Positions 1 through 10,400 of a DNA stretch of 64,000 nucleotides are shown one piece after another. A program made the position numbers and the translations under genes. The stretch's first letter is position 1, and every line of letters begins with the position of its first letter. The notes below the pieces were generated by a model. It ran no database searches and was not told the DNA's origin. It saw only the letters and a list, made by a program, of their open reading frames with translations. This stretch comes from Cliona cf. orientalis. Lineage: Eukaryota > Porifera > Demospongiae > Clionaida > Clionaidae. The stretch is taken from assembly GCA_963930775.1 (NCBI GenBank), contig OZ005694.1:10866899-10930898 (forward strand), given 5' to 3'.

Positions 1-44
1 ATAATTATTAAACATGACAGCGAAGCATAATATTATTATTAATG

Positions 45-125
45 ACCTCCAGTCACATATTTCTGTACAGATTGGCTCTCTTTCTTCTGATCTCCGTTCT
101 CTTCATCTGTCTTGGACTCACCTCC
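45..125 (-). pseudogene. MRPL38 last-exon relic
   Basis: About 72 bases (roughly 54-125) match the last coding exon of MRPL38 at 4515-4618, in the same orientation and with no difference I could see. The match stops where the exon's upstream half should continue. There is no neighbouring exon in the right order, so this is a duplicated shard and not a gene. The high identity suggests a recent copy. Confidence 0.8.
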
Positions 126-303
126 GTCAGTAAGAGGACGAACTCGACTGAGCACCCTTATATTTCCTCTCAGGTCTATAGCTATACCAATTCGCTAAAA
201 TTTTTCTTCCGTAGGCCCATTTCATTTTTTTCAGGAGATCCCTCACCTGCAACTCAAGAGATCACTTGCTAACAAGTTAAAGGTAACTAGCCATCCTAAA
301 ATA

Positions 304-1038
304 TTATGCCACCTTCTCCTCTGACTGATCCCTGGCCACCTACAATTGTAAATGAATGGGTTAGTGAGTGCATCATGCAGATTTGATTTGAGATGATTCC
401 CCACCTTCAGTGTTGCAACCTCCTCCTCGAGGCTTGCCACTTTTCTCTCGAGCTCCCGGACCCTACTCTCGAGTACCTGTGTATAAATAGAAGAGTAGAC
501 ATGAAGAGAAAGTGGATCATCATGGCAGTGATGCTCAACTGCTATGGATGATTCAGGTCCTTCTGGCCTTTCCTCCAGATGGCCAGCCAGCTGTATGCAG
601 AAGGAATTGAATATTTTAACGTCCGAAGCACTTGACGCGGAAACACCATACTAAATAATATAATGGTTGTCGACTTACATCATGTGGGGGGTCATCTGAT
701 CCCTGACATACTGCATGTGAAAGTAATACTTGCTTTATTTACCGAACTATATTATAAGTAGCTGCCAATGTCTGCTTGTATAACGTGAGACTTACGTTCG
801 TCTAGTCTTTTCAGAATTTCTTCTTCCACGATGTCTCGAGGAATTAGGATTGACTTGCGGATAGCTTTATTATAAAGTACTGGGTGGTTTGATTTTCCAC
901 CCACACGCAGTATGCCTGCTTTCAAACTCTTCTCTTCTTCAAATGGAACAATACGTTTTATTTCTGACCAATAAAGCCAAAAAATATCATCAAAATCTGC
1001 CTTCTCACTATTCTTATGACCTACCTTATATACTCTTG
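304..1038 (-). CDS. unidentified coiled-coil protein, C-terminal exons
   Basis: I do not recognise this gene. Four exons fit together on the minus strand with agreeing phases: 796-1038, 679-710, 405-590 and 304-339 (stop at 304-306), all with GT donors and AG acceptors. The first exon encodes a charged stretch containing LRVGGK and IPRDIVEEEILKRLDE. The third ends in a short coiled coil (LESRVRELERKVASLEEEV), and the last adds about 11 residues. No initiator Met is evident, so the 5' part is missing or lies further upstream among MRPL38 relics. The LRVGGK segment faintly recalls retroelement polyproteins, but that is not enough to assign it. It could be a degenerate gene. Confidence 0.42.
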
Positions 1039-1354
1039 CTACAAGGGACAGCCATCCGGGAACTCAAAAACTCAAGTTATGGCTCAATAGTAGCCTGAAT
1101 AGAGTACTAATTGTCAATACTACGATCTCGTACTAATAGGTATTATTATGCAAAACTCGGTGACTAATCAGTTGCACAGCTGCTTAGAGCAGTCCTGTTC
1201 AGCCCTATAGATGTGATGTGTATGAAATAATATTATATCAATCGATATATAGTACAGTATAATTAATTTTAGATATAGTAACGGGAATTTAATGATGATA
1301 ATAATAATTATTGAACACAACAAGTGTAACTGCAAAGCACTCGATTAATGACCT

Positions 1355-1575
1355 CCAGAGGCCTTTAGCATCTTCACAATATTGGCAACCATAATCAAAT
1401 TTTCTCTGATATCTTTAAGACCGAATTTCGTCCAAAAGCCTTCATCAGCGTAGCATAATTATGGCGATTCCAAATCGGCTATGCAAAATGTCGTTCACCA
1501 TGGCAATCTGCTAATGCCAACCCTGGCAACAGCCGTGGTATCTTCATTCAGCTTGAACATCAGATAATGAAAAAA
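1355..1575. pseudogene. rearranged MRPL38 exon-2 relic
   Basis: Bases 1375-1530 resemble the middle of MRPL38 exon 2 (5469-5808) but in the opposite orientation to the real gene. Bases 1535-1572 resemble the 5' end of the same exon in the original orientation. The relic is therefore internally inverted. It carries many substitutions and small indels, so it is older than the relic at 45-125. Confidence 0.65.
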
Positions 1576-2107
1576 TACCATAGCAACCGAGTGCACCCAA
1601 GATGCATATCCATGCCCTCATATTATAATGACATGGGCTTTGTCTAAAAAATTAAAATAATTTTTCATTGTATAATATTAGGGGGTATTCACATAGCATA
1701 CACATTGCCTTTCCCCAGTCCCATTCCCACTTTTCAGTGTTTCTATGTGGAACATTGAAAAGTGGGAATGGGACTGGGGATGAGGCTACAGGTGTCCTAT
1801 ATGTTTTCAAAAATTTGAAGGAGGGCCTGGGGACGAGGCTAGCACACACACAGAAGACTCATGAAAACTATAATTAATAAAAATTGTAACTGGAGAAAAT
1901 TGCTACGTAATAATATTTAGAGCTAGCTAAGCAGTACAATGTCAACAATTATATTATTAATACTAGCCTACTAAACAGTTTTATGCTACGACACAATTGG
2001 TTTCATTGGTTCTGTATTATCTATATATATATAGTAAATTATTTTATGCTTAGACACGATTGGTCAGTGGTTCCATTGCTTCAGAATCTGTATTATCACT
2101 AAGTTTA
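1576..2107. repeat. spacer with short foldback element
   Basis: No gene is seen. About 1712-1779 forms a hairpin: a 29-base arm starting CCCCAGTCCCATTCCC pairs with its reverse complement after a short loop. The flank contains TGAGGCTA and GACGAGGCTAG, the hallmark of a foldback family also present at about 4740-4855 and 35312-35382. Confidence 0.6.
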
Positions 2108-3307
2108 TCATATGTCCATGGGTGGGTATATGTAGTTTTCAAGAGGTAGAAGCAAGCTAGTGGTTACTATTCCAAGCACCACAAGCGGTTCATTCAAGAT
2201 TTCAAACACTTTGTATATGATTGATTTATGGTCAGTCAAAGTGCCATAACTCAGCCAATGCCGAGCATAGCTTGCTCCAATGGTAAATCCTAAGCCAACT
2301 TCAAAGAGAGCTAAAATCAAGGCAAAACATATCCTGATCCACTTAAAGTAGAATCTTGCTTTATCATGCGGTGGGCACCTACAGCACTTACAGCACTTAG
2401 AGCACTTACAGTGTGTACAGCACTTAGTGATAAATAGAAGACTAGCAAATCCCATTTTTATGGCGACCTTAAAAATAGACATAAGACCACCCAAAGCTGC
2501 AAAGGCATCATGGAGATTATTCACACATTTAAAGCAACGAAAGGTAACTTTTGCGGATATATCACTGGTTACCCATTTTGAGCAGTCACTGATCTTAGGT
2601 GTAGAATCACGTGATATATTTAAGGCTTCATCGGTTGTAGGAGGAATCGCGAGAGGAAAACAGTGAATTTGTGGATCTTCTGTGCAGACATATGTTTCTT
2701 CAAGTGAAAACCTATCCCAAAATGTTGTTACTATAGCGATAAGGAAAGGAACAGTAACTGCAGCTAGTACCAACACTTCATTTATTTCAAGCTTCTTTCC
2801 ACGTATGTATAGTTCTTCAGTCCCTTCATTGGTAATTTCAGGCTCGTACTCGCAAGCACAGCTGGCATTTTGCACCTCGATAATATTATCATTAGTGGTT
2901 AGCTCATTTGCTTTTTTACGTGGTACACATACTGTTAGCAAGCATGATGCAACTGCATCTTTGTCATCACTTTCTTGATCTTCTTCTTCTGGAGAATGTC
3001 CATGTGCTTGTTCATATTCCTTTGGTGATCTTTCCACAATACTTAGTGGAGCTCCATATATTGCACCAACAATTAGGTACACTGCATTTATAAACCATTT
3101 CCAGCAACGGAAAATGCAATCATTTGCTATGCAATAAATATACTTGCTGCATTTATGACAGGTATATTTGTCAATTACAACAATAACATAAGAAAGGCAG
3201 ACTAGAAGCTTAGCTATTGAATAGAATAGATAGGCAAATGCCTCTGGTGTATCTCTGTATATTTCAAAATCACTCAATGATTTCAAATGTGGCAAGCAAT
3301 TTGGCAT
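2108..3307 (-). CDS. intronless six-pass membrane protein, unknown family
   Basis: A 399-residue open frame with no introns, unlike the housekeeping genes nearby. Hydrophobic segments lie near residues 23-45, 70-90, 177-197, 268-294, 324-347 and 373-394. An acidic loop (about 97-118) sits between segments 2 and 3. Between segments 3 and 4 is a probably external loop with Cys at about 208, 216 and 242. A very Cys-rich cytosol-like run (CCTHCKCSKCCKCCRCP, about 296-312) follows segment 4 and could be acylated or bind metal. I recognise no family. Large-pore channel families share the multi-pass plan with loop cysteines, but no diagnostic motif is visible. The Met at 3307 is the first in frame. 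Confidence 0.7.
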   Translation of the reverse strand: MPNCLPHLKSLSDFEIYRDTPEAFAYLFYSIAKLLVCLSYVIVVIDKYTCHKCSKYIYCIANDCIFRCWKWFINAVYLIVGAIYGAPLSIVERSPKEYEQAHGHSPEEEDQESDDKDAVASCLLTVCVPRKKANELTTNDNIIEVQNASCACEYEPEITNEGTEELYIRGKKLEINEVLVLAAVTVPFLIAIVTTFWDRFSLEETYVCTEDPQIHCFPLAIPPTTDEALNISRDSTPKISDCSKWVTSDISAKVTFRCFKCVNNLHDAFAALGGLMSIFKVAIKMGFASLLFITKCCTHCKCSKCCKCCRCPPHDKARFYFKWIRICFALILALFEVGLGFTIGASYARHWLSYGTLTDHKSIIYKVFEILNEPLVVLGIVTTSLLLPLENYIYPPMDI

Positions 3308-3532
3308 TTTGCTTTTAGAATTCTAGCTATAATACTCCCAAATATAGCTAAACACTTTATAAAACTTCCAGCTATTCACTCGACTGGCAGAACGCACCAG
3401 AACATGGTAGTTTAAACGATCACTAGCTATAGTACTACAATGTCATGAAAGTTCTTAGCTTAACAAGGATGGGCACACACACTCTCATCACCCCATCTAC
3501 ATCCTAAAGCTAGCTGGAAGAGAAAAAATCCG

Positions 3533-3604
3533 GGCAGCCACCGGGAATCGAACCCAGGGCCACTGGCTTGAGCCACCAGCGCTCTACCACTGAGCTACGA
3601 CCAC
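3533..3604 (-). tRNA. tRNA-like unit, copy 1
   Basis: A 72-nt cloverleaf can be drawn. The acceptor GTGGTCG pairs with TGGCTGC using several wobbles. The D arm is GCTC/GAGC, the anticodon stem CTGGT/GCCAG, and the T arm CTGGG-TTCGATT-CCCGG. Box A (TAGCTCAGTGG) and box B (GGTTCGATTCC) both look good, and a TTTTTT follows the 3' end. The anticodon position reads CTC (Glu), but base 33 is G instead of U. This may be a tRNA-derived repeat rather than a working tRNA. Confidence 0.6.
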
Positions 3605-3820
3605 CCTTAGGCACCCGAACTCCCCCCTTCCAGCTTTAAGGGCGAAAGTCAACCCTATACCCAAACTACGTTCACGGAGTCTGCCGGGATAATTAAATCA
3701 CCAAAGCACAGAGCCCCAACAATAGTAATTACATGAAAGTTCTTAGCTTAACAAGGATGGGCACACACACTCTCATCACCCCATCTACATCCTAAAGCTA
3801 GCTGGAAGAGAAAAAATCCG

Positions 3821-3892
3821 GGCAGCCACCGGGAATCGAACCCAGGGCCACTGGCTTGAGCCACCAGCGCTCTACCACTGAGCTACGACCAC
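3821..3892 (-). tRNA. tRNA-like unit, copy 2
   Basis: Identical by eye to the unit at 3533-3604 and exactly 288 bases further on. It has the same box A, box B, G33 irregularity and downstream T-run. Confidence 0.6.
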
Positions 3893-4108
3893 CCTTAGGC
3901 ACCCGAACTCCCCCCTTCCAGCTTTAAGGGCGAAAGTCAACCCTATACCCAAACTACGTTCACGGAGTCTGCCGGGATAATTAAATCACCAAAGCACAGA
4001 GCCCCAACAATAGTAATTACATGAAAGTTCTTAGCTTAACAAGGATGGGCACACACACTCTCATCACCCCATCTACATCCTAAAGCTAGCTGGAAGAGAA
4101 AAAATCCG

Positions 4109-4180
4109 GGCAGCCACCGGGAATCGAACCCAGGGCCACTGGCTTGAGCCACCAGCGCTCTACCACTGAGCTACGACCAC
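4109..4180 (-). tRNA. tRNA-like unit, copy 3
   Basis: The third unit, 288 bases beyond the second, has the same sequence and internal promoter boxes. The array breaks off soon after its 5' side. Confidence 0.6.
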
Positions 4181-4194
4181 CCTTAGGCACCCGA

Positions 4195-4514
4195 ACTATA
4201 TAATAATATATAGCTTCTCTGCATATGTGGATAACAGTTAATAGTATAGACCAACCCATGGCCACACGATAATTGCAATCACTCCCTTGTGGATAACAAT
4301 CAGACCAACATACCCCCACATGCAAATAACAATAATATTGGAACTGATCAAGGGTACAATAGGCACACTTAGTATTAGACCATACGATGAACGATTAATA
4401 TTGGTATAATCAAAATGGACGGTCTGATCACTTAAATCAGGTGATTATCAAATTTAATTATAGCATACCATCAGGAATATTATAATAATAATAATAGTAC
4501 AGGTATTACGAACT
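4195..4514. other. spacer, nothing recognised
   Basis: AT-rich sequence between the tRNA-like array and the MRPL38 stop codon. I see no coding exon or clear repeat. Confidence 0.5.
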
Positions 4515-6585
4515 CTACATATTTCTGTACAGATTGGCTCTCTTTCTTCTGATCTCCGTTCTCTTCATCTGTCTTGGACTCACCTCCTTCTCCAGAGTAT
4601 ACACCGGCTCTGGGTAACCTATAAAAAATTTAAAGAAATCAACCATGATAGGCACTCACATGACATTGTAGATTGAGGGTGAGACAAAATATAATTATAT
4701 GAGGGAGCCTGGCTGTGTGTATGTTATAACACACCCTTGTGTATGTGTATGCTAGCCTTGTCCCAAAGTTCCTTCACATTTTTGAAAACATGATCATGTT
4801 TTCGAAAGTATAAAGGAACTTTGGGACAAGGCTAGCATACACACACAAGGCTGTGTAACAAGCAATGCATACCTAGTACATTGCCGAACATGTGCTGTAC
4901 TGACTCGTCCCATTGGCTCTGAAACATCGCAAAGCTGAACGGCTCCACTTGCGGAAACCTCTCGATAAAGCTACTAGTCGAGAAGGTCCTCTGCTCAAGC
5001 CATGTTCCCCTCTCTCCCCCGGCACCTCTCCCCTCCTCCCCCTCAGTGGTAGGGGACACCAGACCGTGGACGGTGAGGTCCAAGGGTTCTGAGTGAGTGA
5101 AGAGGGAGAAGATGAATCGATGGAAGCCAGTTCCTCTCAGAGGTAGCGGCTGAAGGTAGGGCATCAACTCAGATCCACTGCTGAGTTCTAGTGAGGAGGT
5201 CGGAATGTCCGTTCTGCATTATTAAAGAAAAAAGTACACTCCAATTTCAATGTTCAGATGGCCCATCTATATTATACTGGATATCATATTGGTGCCTTAA
5301 ATACACTGAATGGCCTAAAAATAGTATTTATCAAGAGATCAGAATATTCGTTCTGCATGAAGGGGAAAAGTACCCTCTAATTAAGGGAAAACTTTAATAT
5401 TTAGATGGTCCTTGCATAGCTGTATGAATGATCTAAAAATAGTAGAACTTTACTAAATTTAGACTCACATCATCCAGTGCAGTATCTCCAGAGAGTTGTC
5501 CCTGAGATGGCCATCGGGATTGGTCAACATCAAGCTCGCGAAACCCTCCATCTCCTTCAACTCTCGAGGAAGCCACACCTTAGGAGGGGCTGCCGCCTGA
5601 GTTGGCGTCAGTAGGTTGCCATGGTGAACTACATTTTGCATAGCCGACTCGGATTCGCCGCAATATGCTACGCCTAGGAAGGCTTTTGGGCGAAATTCAG
5701 TCTTGAAGATATCGGAGAAAATTCGATTATGGCTGCCAATTGTGTGCAGGTGTTGAAGGCCCCTGTGGTATCTCCACTCGGCTTGAACATCAGATAATGG
5801 TATGAGCACTGGAATAAAAGTCACATATATACAATATTATAGTTATCATAATAATAATGATATTCCACATATACTAGCGATTCCGGACGCCTAATTTTTC
5901 GGCTCGATGGTGCAAACTGGCAGCAATAGCAATTTACATGGTTAAGGTATCGATAGCTTCCACTCGGTGAGGCCTATTCAGCGATATGTGTTTTTTGTTG
6001 AAAGGTTGAAGTGTGCCCGATTTACGCGCCGATTATTGTTTTTCCATACATTTTTCCATAGAGCTAAAAATTAAATCTGCAAGGCGTGTACTCAACCGAT
6101 TTGCTTGTTTCAAGGCTTAAATGAAAGAGAATTTCCTAAGCTATCTTGTGATTTTTGTTTTTTGTTGTCAATCCCCTCCGTTGCTGAGTTATAACTGCTT
6201 TTATGCGCCTAGGTCGATCGTCCGGAATCGCTACATATACATTATGTACATGTACATGTAGTAGTAATCCCGTCCCCAGACCATTCCGGCTCTTCAACAT
6301 TGAAAAGCTGGAGCTATAAGCTTATTGCTTACAGTGTCCAGTCCTAGCCTTCTTCTCGAGGTCAGCATCGTGTCGATTCTTCCTCAGCTGCAGAGTTCTC
6401 CTGTGACGACCCTCCTTCCCTTTCAGACCACGAAGCATCATGACATCATGATCTCCACTCTCAGCGCAACTCTCTTTCATGGAGGAGCTGCACAGGTATC
6501 TGCTTAATGGAAATTTGTAACGCCTTCCTCTAAATAGTGTTCTGCAGACGAGGAACGAGAGGTTCTGAGGAGTTGCAGCCATCAT
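4515..6585 (-). CDS. MRPL38: mitochondrial ribosomal protein L38
   Basis: A component of the mitochondrial large ribosomal subunit with a PEBP-like fold. Four exons join in phase: 6333-6585, 5469-5808, 4873-5213 and 4515-4618, giving about 345 residues (human about 380). Recognisable blocks in family order are IPLSDVQAEWR, the VAYCGE region, LTPTQAA, MLTNPDGHL followed by the exon-junction stretch HWM|ITDIP, PYLQPLPLRGTGFHRF, LEQRTFSTSSF, FQSQWDESV and a basic tail ending in LYRNM. The N-terminus is basic and suits a mitochondrial presequence. The start is the first Met of exon 1. The gene lies head-to-head with STMP1, another mitochondrial gene. A hairpin element lies in its last intron and a TIR element in its first. 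Confidence 0.93.
4738..4860. repeat. short foldback element in MRPL38 intron
   Basis: GCTAGCCTTGTCCCAAAGTT pairs with its reverse complement near 4815-4845, around a loop of about 30 bases. It belongs to the same structural class as the hairpins at about 1712-1779 and 35312-35382. Confidence 0.7.
5874..6233. repeat. TIR element (MITE-like), 360 bp
   Basis: The ends read TAGCGATTCCGGACG and CGTCCGGAATCGCTA, an inverted repeat flanked by TA. It lies inside MRPL38 intron 1. No open frame of note, so non-autonomous. Confidence 0.7.
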
Positions 6586-6691
6586 TGGTTTCTAGTTCTA
6601 TTAGGAGCACACCTCAACTAGAAGGTAAAGGTCGTCAAATAGCGGAGACTCTTGACGACCTATACCTAACAGTTATTTATCGGAGTACAAA
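6586..6691. promoter_or_regulatory. divergent MRPL38/STMP1 promoter with paired motif
   Basis: Only 106 bases separate the two start codons. The spacer holds GGTAAAGGTCGTCAA at 6624-6638 and its near reverse complement TTGACGACCTATACC at 6652-6666, one facing each gene. The same 14-15-mer recurs at 21422-21436 and 22981-22995. I infer a promoter element; no TATA box is obvious. Confidence 0.55.
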
Positions 6692-7112
6692 ATGACGGTC
6701 TGGTCTCTGCTGGTAAGGCCTCTCTATTGTCTCGTTGATAGGCATAATTTGATATTTGGCTCACGTTTGCAGGTTGGCCTAGCCACTGGGACGGTGTTCG
6801 GTATTTATGTGGCTCAAAACTACCGAGTAAGTCCTGAATCCACCCCCCCCCCCCCCCCCCCACACACACACACAATTTATAGAGAGTTTTCATGCTCAAA
6901 TATCCTGAGTTTTGGTAGCACTGTGAGCCTCCATTGGACCATAGCTTATTCAATATTTTCTATCCCCATTCCCATGTCAGGTTCCAGACATTTCCCAGGT
7001 GTTTAGCCGGGCATCCAACGTGGTAGCCTCTTACGAGAGAGACACAAAGGATGGAGGTCAAAGTCCATCACCACAGCAACCAGAATCCTCAGATAGAGAT
7101 AAGAAACAGTGA
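6692..7112 (+). CDS. STMP1: short transmembrane mitochondrial protein 1
   Basis: A microprotein of about 68 residues from three exons: 6692-6712, 6773-6826 and 6981-7112. Exon 2 encodes the family signature, a glycine-rich membrane helix ending GIYVAQNY, as in animal STMP1 (inner-membrane microprotein linked to respiratory complexes). It is followed by VPDISQ, close to the family's D-I-P continuation. The C-terminal tail is Ser/Gln-rich and somewhat longer than in vertebrates. The short first exon (seven codons) is supported by GT/AG signals and phase 0. The long ORF reading through intron 1 is a shadow. The next intron contains a C-run followed by CA repeats. Confidence 0.88.
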
Positions 7113-7277
7113 CTTTCAACTTGTTTGTCAAAAAGATATTATTGTCCTTGAAAATTGTATGCAATAATTTCTGTTATGCACACACACAAGCAATAATTGA
7201 TAGATACAAATAAATTAATGCTGTATTAAAATTTCCATGTAAGTTTCTTGCAATGTCATTGAAACACAAAGACTGCT

Positions 7278-7336
<59 letters not shown>

Positions 7337-7498
7337 AAGAGAGAGGGGAAGAGAGATAATAATTCACTGAATGCTATAGTATCCACACTCCCAACTCTAC
7401 TCCCCCTCTAGATATTATGCTTACGAGTTACTTAGACGCCTACATTTGAGATAGGCGATTTTTTTGTGCTAACAACGACGATGACACAACCGATTACT
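7113..7498. repeat. spacer with (GA)n microsatellite
   Basis: Between STMP1 and the ankyrin/SAM gene. It contains an uninterrupted (GA)n tract at about 7280-7333 and imperfect GA repeats to about 7355. Nothing else recognised. Confidence 0.8.
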
Positions 7499-10400
7499 TT
7501 ACCCCTTGCACATGTGCGCGGGGTAATAATATACTCCCATCCTATAGATATAATATAATGTACCTGGTCTAGCTGGCACAGCACCGCTGCTGCCATTGGT
7601 GGCTCCCTTCCGCCGACCAGCTGTCAGCTTTGAGCTGAGAGCCAACAGCCGTGCCCGGTCGCTGCTGTCCAGTATCCCCATCTCAGCCAGGTCTTTGTCG
7701 CTCATCGTGAGGAATAGCTGAAGGTCGACCTCTTGGTTTCTAAAGACACGGAAGTGGTGGCCGAGTGAGGCCTCCTCCAAGGCTCGCTTCAAGTCAGCTG
7801 GAGAGAATTATTAAGTGGAGGGAGCAAAATTATGAACTGATCAATCATTCTTTTTTAAGGACAAAAAGCAAATTCATCATAGTTAATTTGCTATATAGCA
7901 ATGGGATGGTTGCCCCTTATGTTTGGTATAATTATAGTAGAAGATGAATTTTCGTGCACTCACCGATTCCAGACGAGAAGGATTGAATCTTGAGATGACC
8001 CTTGCCCCCCGGTCCCTTCATGAAAGGTGAGATCGGCTCCGTATTGCTTCTCTTCCTCCAATTCTTAGCAGCTGCTGATGGAGACGAGGGGGGAAATTCC
8101 AGACTTGTCTGCCTCGAAGACGAAGTTGATGATCCCCCCGATGAATTGGGGGACCCAAGTAATTTTGAACTAACCAGATTCCCCCCGGCTCTCCCTCCCC
8201 CTCCCCCCGCCTGAAGGAAGGGGGAGCCTGGTGTATTCGGTAGACGAAACTTTGAATTACTCTGTGGGCTGAGTAGAGGATGAGACGATAATTTCATGCC
8301 ACCTCCTTCGTTCTTGAGTTGTACGCTTGTCGGTCTGCTCCCCACTCCTCTTCCCGGGTTACTTTTGGACAAGAGGGCCGACACGTTGGCGCCCTTTTGA
8401 CCTCTCCCGGCTGGGCCCTGGTTTAGGAGATTTGATCCACTGGATGTGGAAGGAGAAGGTCGAGAAGATGGCGGAAAGAGGGGACGAACAGTCTGTTGTT
8501 CGTAAGCCGACGAGGTGCTTGCTTCAGATACTGTTTGCTCGCTCGAGGAGCTCGATGCTAACGAGGAGGGTTCTCCCCCTCCACCGAATCTATTGGACGA
8601 GGAGGAGGATGGTGGGGGCGTGGCACTGGAGGAAGACGGCAATCTCAGCATTCGAAGGTTGAAACGAGGGTTCGTGGGCGTGACCTCTCCATCTTCAGGA
8701 TGCTGAGGCGAAAAAAAAACAAGATCAAAAACTAATATCACACAACCACCATTCAGCACCCCCACCCCCTCCCCCAACCACCAAAAAAAACCTCTTACAT
8801 GGGCCCCCCTTTCCAGAGATTCCAACGTTCCATACTCACATTAACATTAATGGTTGGAGTAGGGAGTCTGTAGGCATTCTGTATCCTCCCCTGGATCTCC
8901 TTCAGTGAGAACGAAGGCTGGTCCCTTTGGGCGGAGTCAGATCGGCTGGTGGGCATGGAGGAAGTGGACGGAGCGTTCCTCTGCTGCTGTCGCTCGACGT
9001 TTGAGATCAATCGGATCATCTCGATATCACCTGGAGTGGCGGGGAGAGAGAGAGAGAGAGAGAAAAAGTATATATAGCCTAGGGATGAGGCTACTCTAGT
9101 CACGTAGGCCGGCAATGGGTCATTAATAATGCAATACAAGTTAATTAATTGCGAGTGCTAATTAGATTAGTGTAGCTATAATCATCACTTAGATTATTAT
9201 AATACCATTCCTGTTGCTGATGTCCTTGGCTGTTGAGCCACTCTTCCCACGAATGCTAAAGTCGGCGCCCCAGCGCCCAAGCAACTTCACAACTTCATAC
9301 TTCCTGGAATGGAGATTTAGTCAACGAATAAGGCTCATTCCCATACTGGAATGGGGAACCTACTTGTGTTGAACGGCCAGCATGAGCGCTGTCCATCCAT
9401 ACTTATCATCAGCCACGTTCATTTCTGCTCCGTTTTTGAGCAGTACTTCACAAACCTGTAAAGATTTTAGCAGAAACAATAATATAAATGCAAGTATTCT
9501 AATTAAGTGTTACTGACCTCTGTGTGACCTTTGTTGGCGGCATACATGAGGGGCGTGGCACCTTCCTTGTCCTTGACACAGGCAAGGCTCTTCTGGCGAT
9601 GGAGAATGTCACGGACTCTGTTCACATTGCCTGGGGTAGGGGAGGGGGAGGGAGAAACCGAACTTTCGGTAATTATACCCTACATATTATAGCCGGAAAT
9701 ACTGGCGGGAATTAAATTTGGCGGTTGAGCCCAAAATCGCTATTGCAAGAATATTGGTGGATTTAAATTTGGCGGTTCGGTACGGGATCGCCAATCATAT
9801 ATATCCGAGTAGGAAATTTTGGTGGATTTTAATTTGGCGGTTGTAATATAGACCGCCAAACCTCCAAATTAAAATTTAATTCCCCGCCAAATTTTCCAGC
9901 TATACGGTATGCCCATAAGTGCGAGCAATGCCTACACTGCATGTATGCAAACACAGCCACACCAACACCAAAGAATATGGTGTCGTGTTGCCATGGAGAC
10001 CATGGGAAGGAAGCACACTCATGAAACAATAGCTTAGCAACACACACAAGCACACAGCTGCCATAGCCTAGGATGGCAGATGACAGTTAGGCTATGAAAG
10101 CCAAGAAGGCTATTTTCCACAAACTGAAGTACACGTACATGTAATAAGAGGGTCCTTAGCACACAAGCATAGGCAATTGAGGTACCATCTTTGTCTAAAA
10201 GTTAGTCACCCCCCCCCCCCCCCCCCGGGCCATAACTTCATGTAAGAAGGTAACATGGCTTGGCACGTGCAACCAATCAAAAACCAGCAGCTCCAATTAC
10301 AGCTTCCACAAGAGAGTTGTAATAGATAATCAAACTGTCAGATCAACAGACAACGGAGAAACTGATACCCCACTATCAATTATGTGCACACAAACAAGTG

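Larger units (their letters stand above)
3445..4194. repeat. tandem 288-bp repeat carrying tRNA-like units
   Basis: About 2.6 copies of a 288-bp unit begin at 3445, 3733 and 4021, judged by the recurring start ATGAAAGTTCTTAGC. The copies look essentially identical, so the array is young. Each contains a minus-strand tRNA-like sequence followed by a T-run suited to Pol III termination. The third copy ends after GGCACCCGAACT at about 4194. Confidence 0.9.

Noticed and set aside
3445..4194. Possible CRISPR-like direct repeats
   Set aside because: The unit is 288 bp with no short-repeat/spacer alternation; it is a tandem tRNA-like array.
7932..8825. Long ORF starting MESLERG
   Set aside because: The real part is the Ser/Pro-rich exon of the ankyrin/SAM gene (7964-8702); the upstream end reads through an intron.
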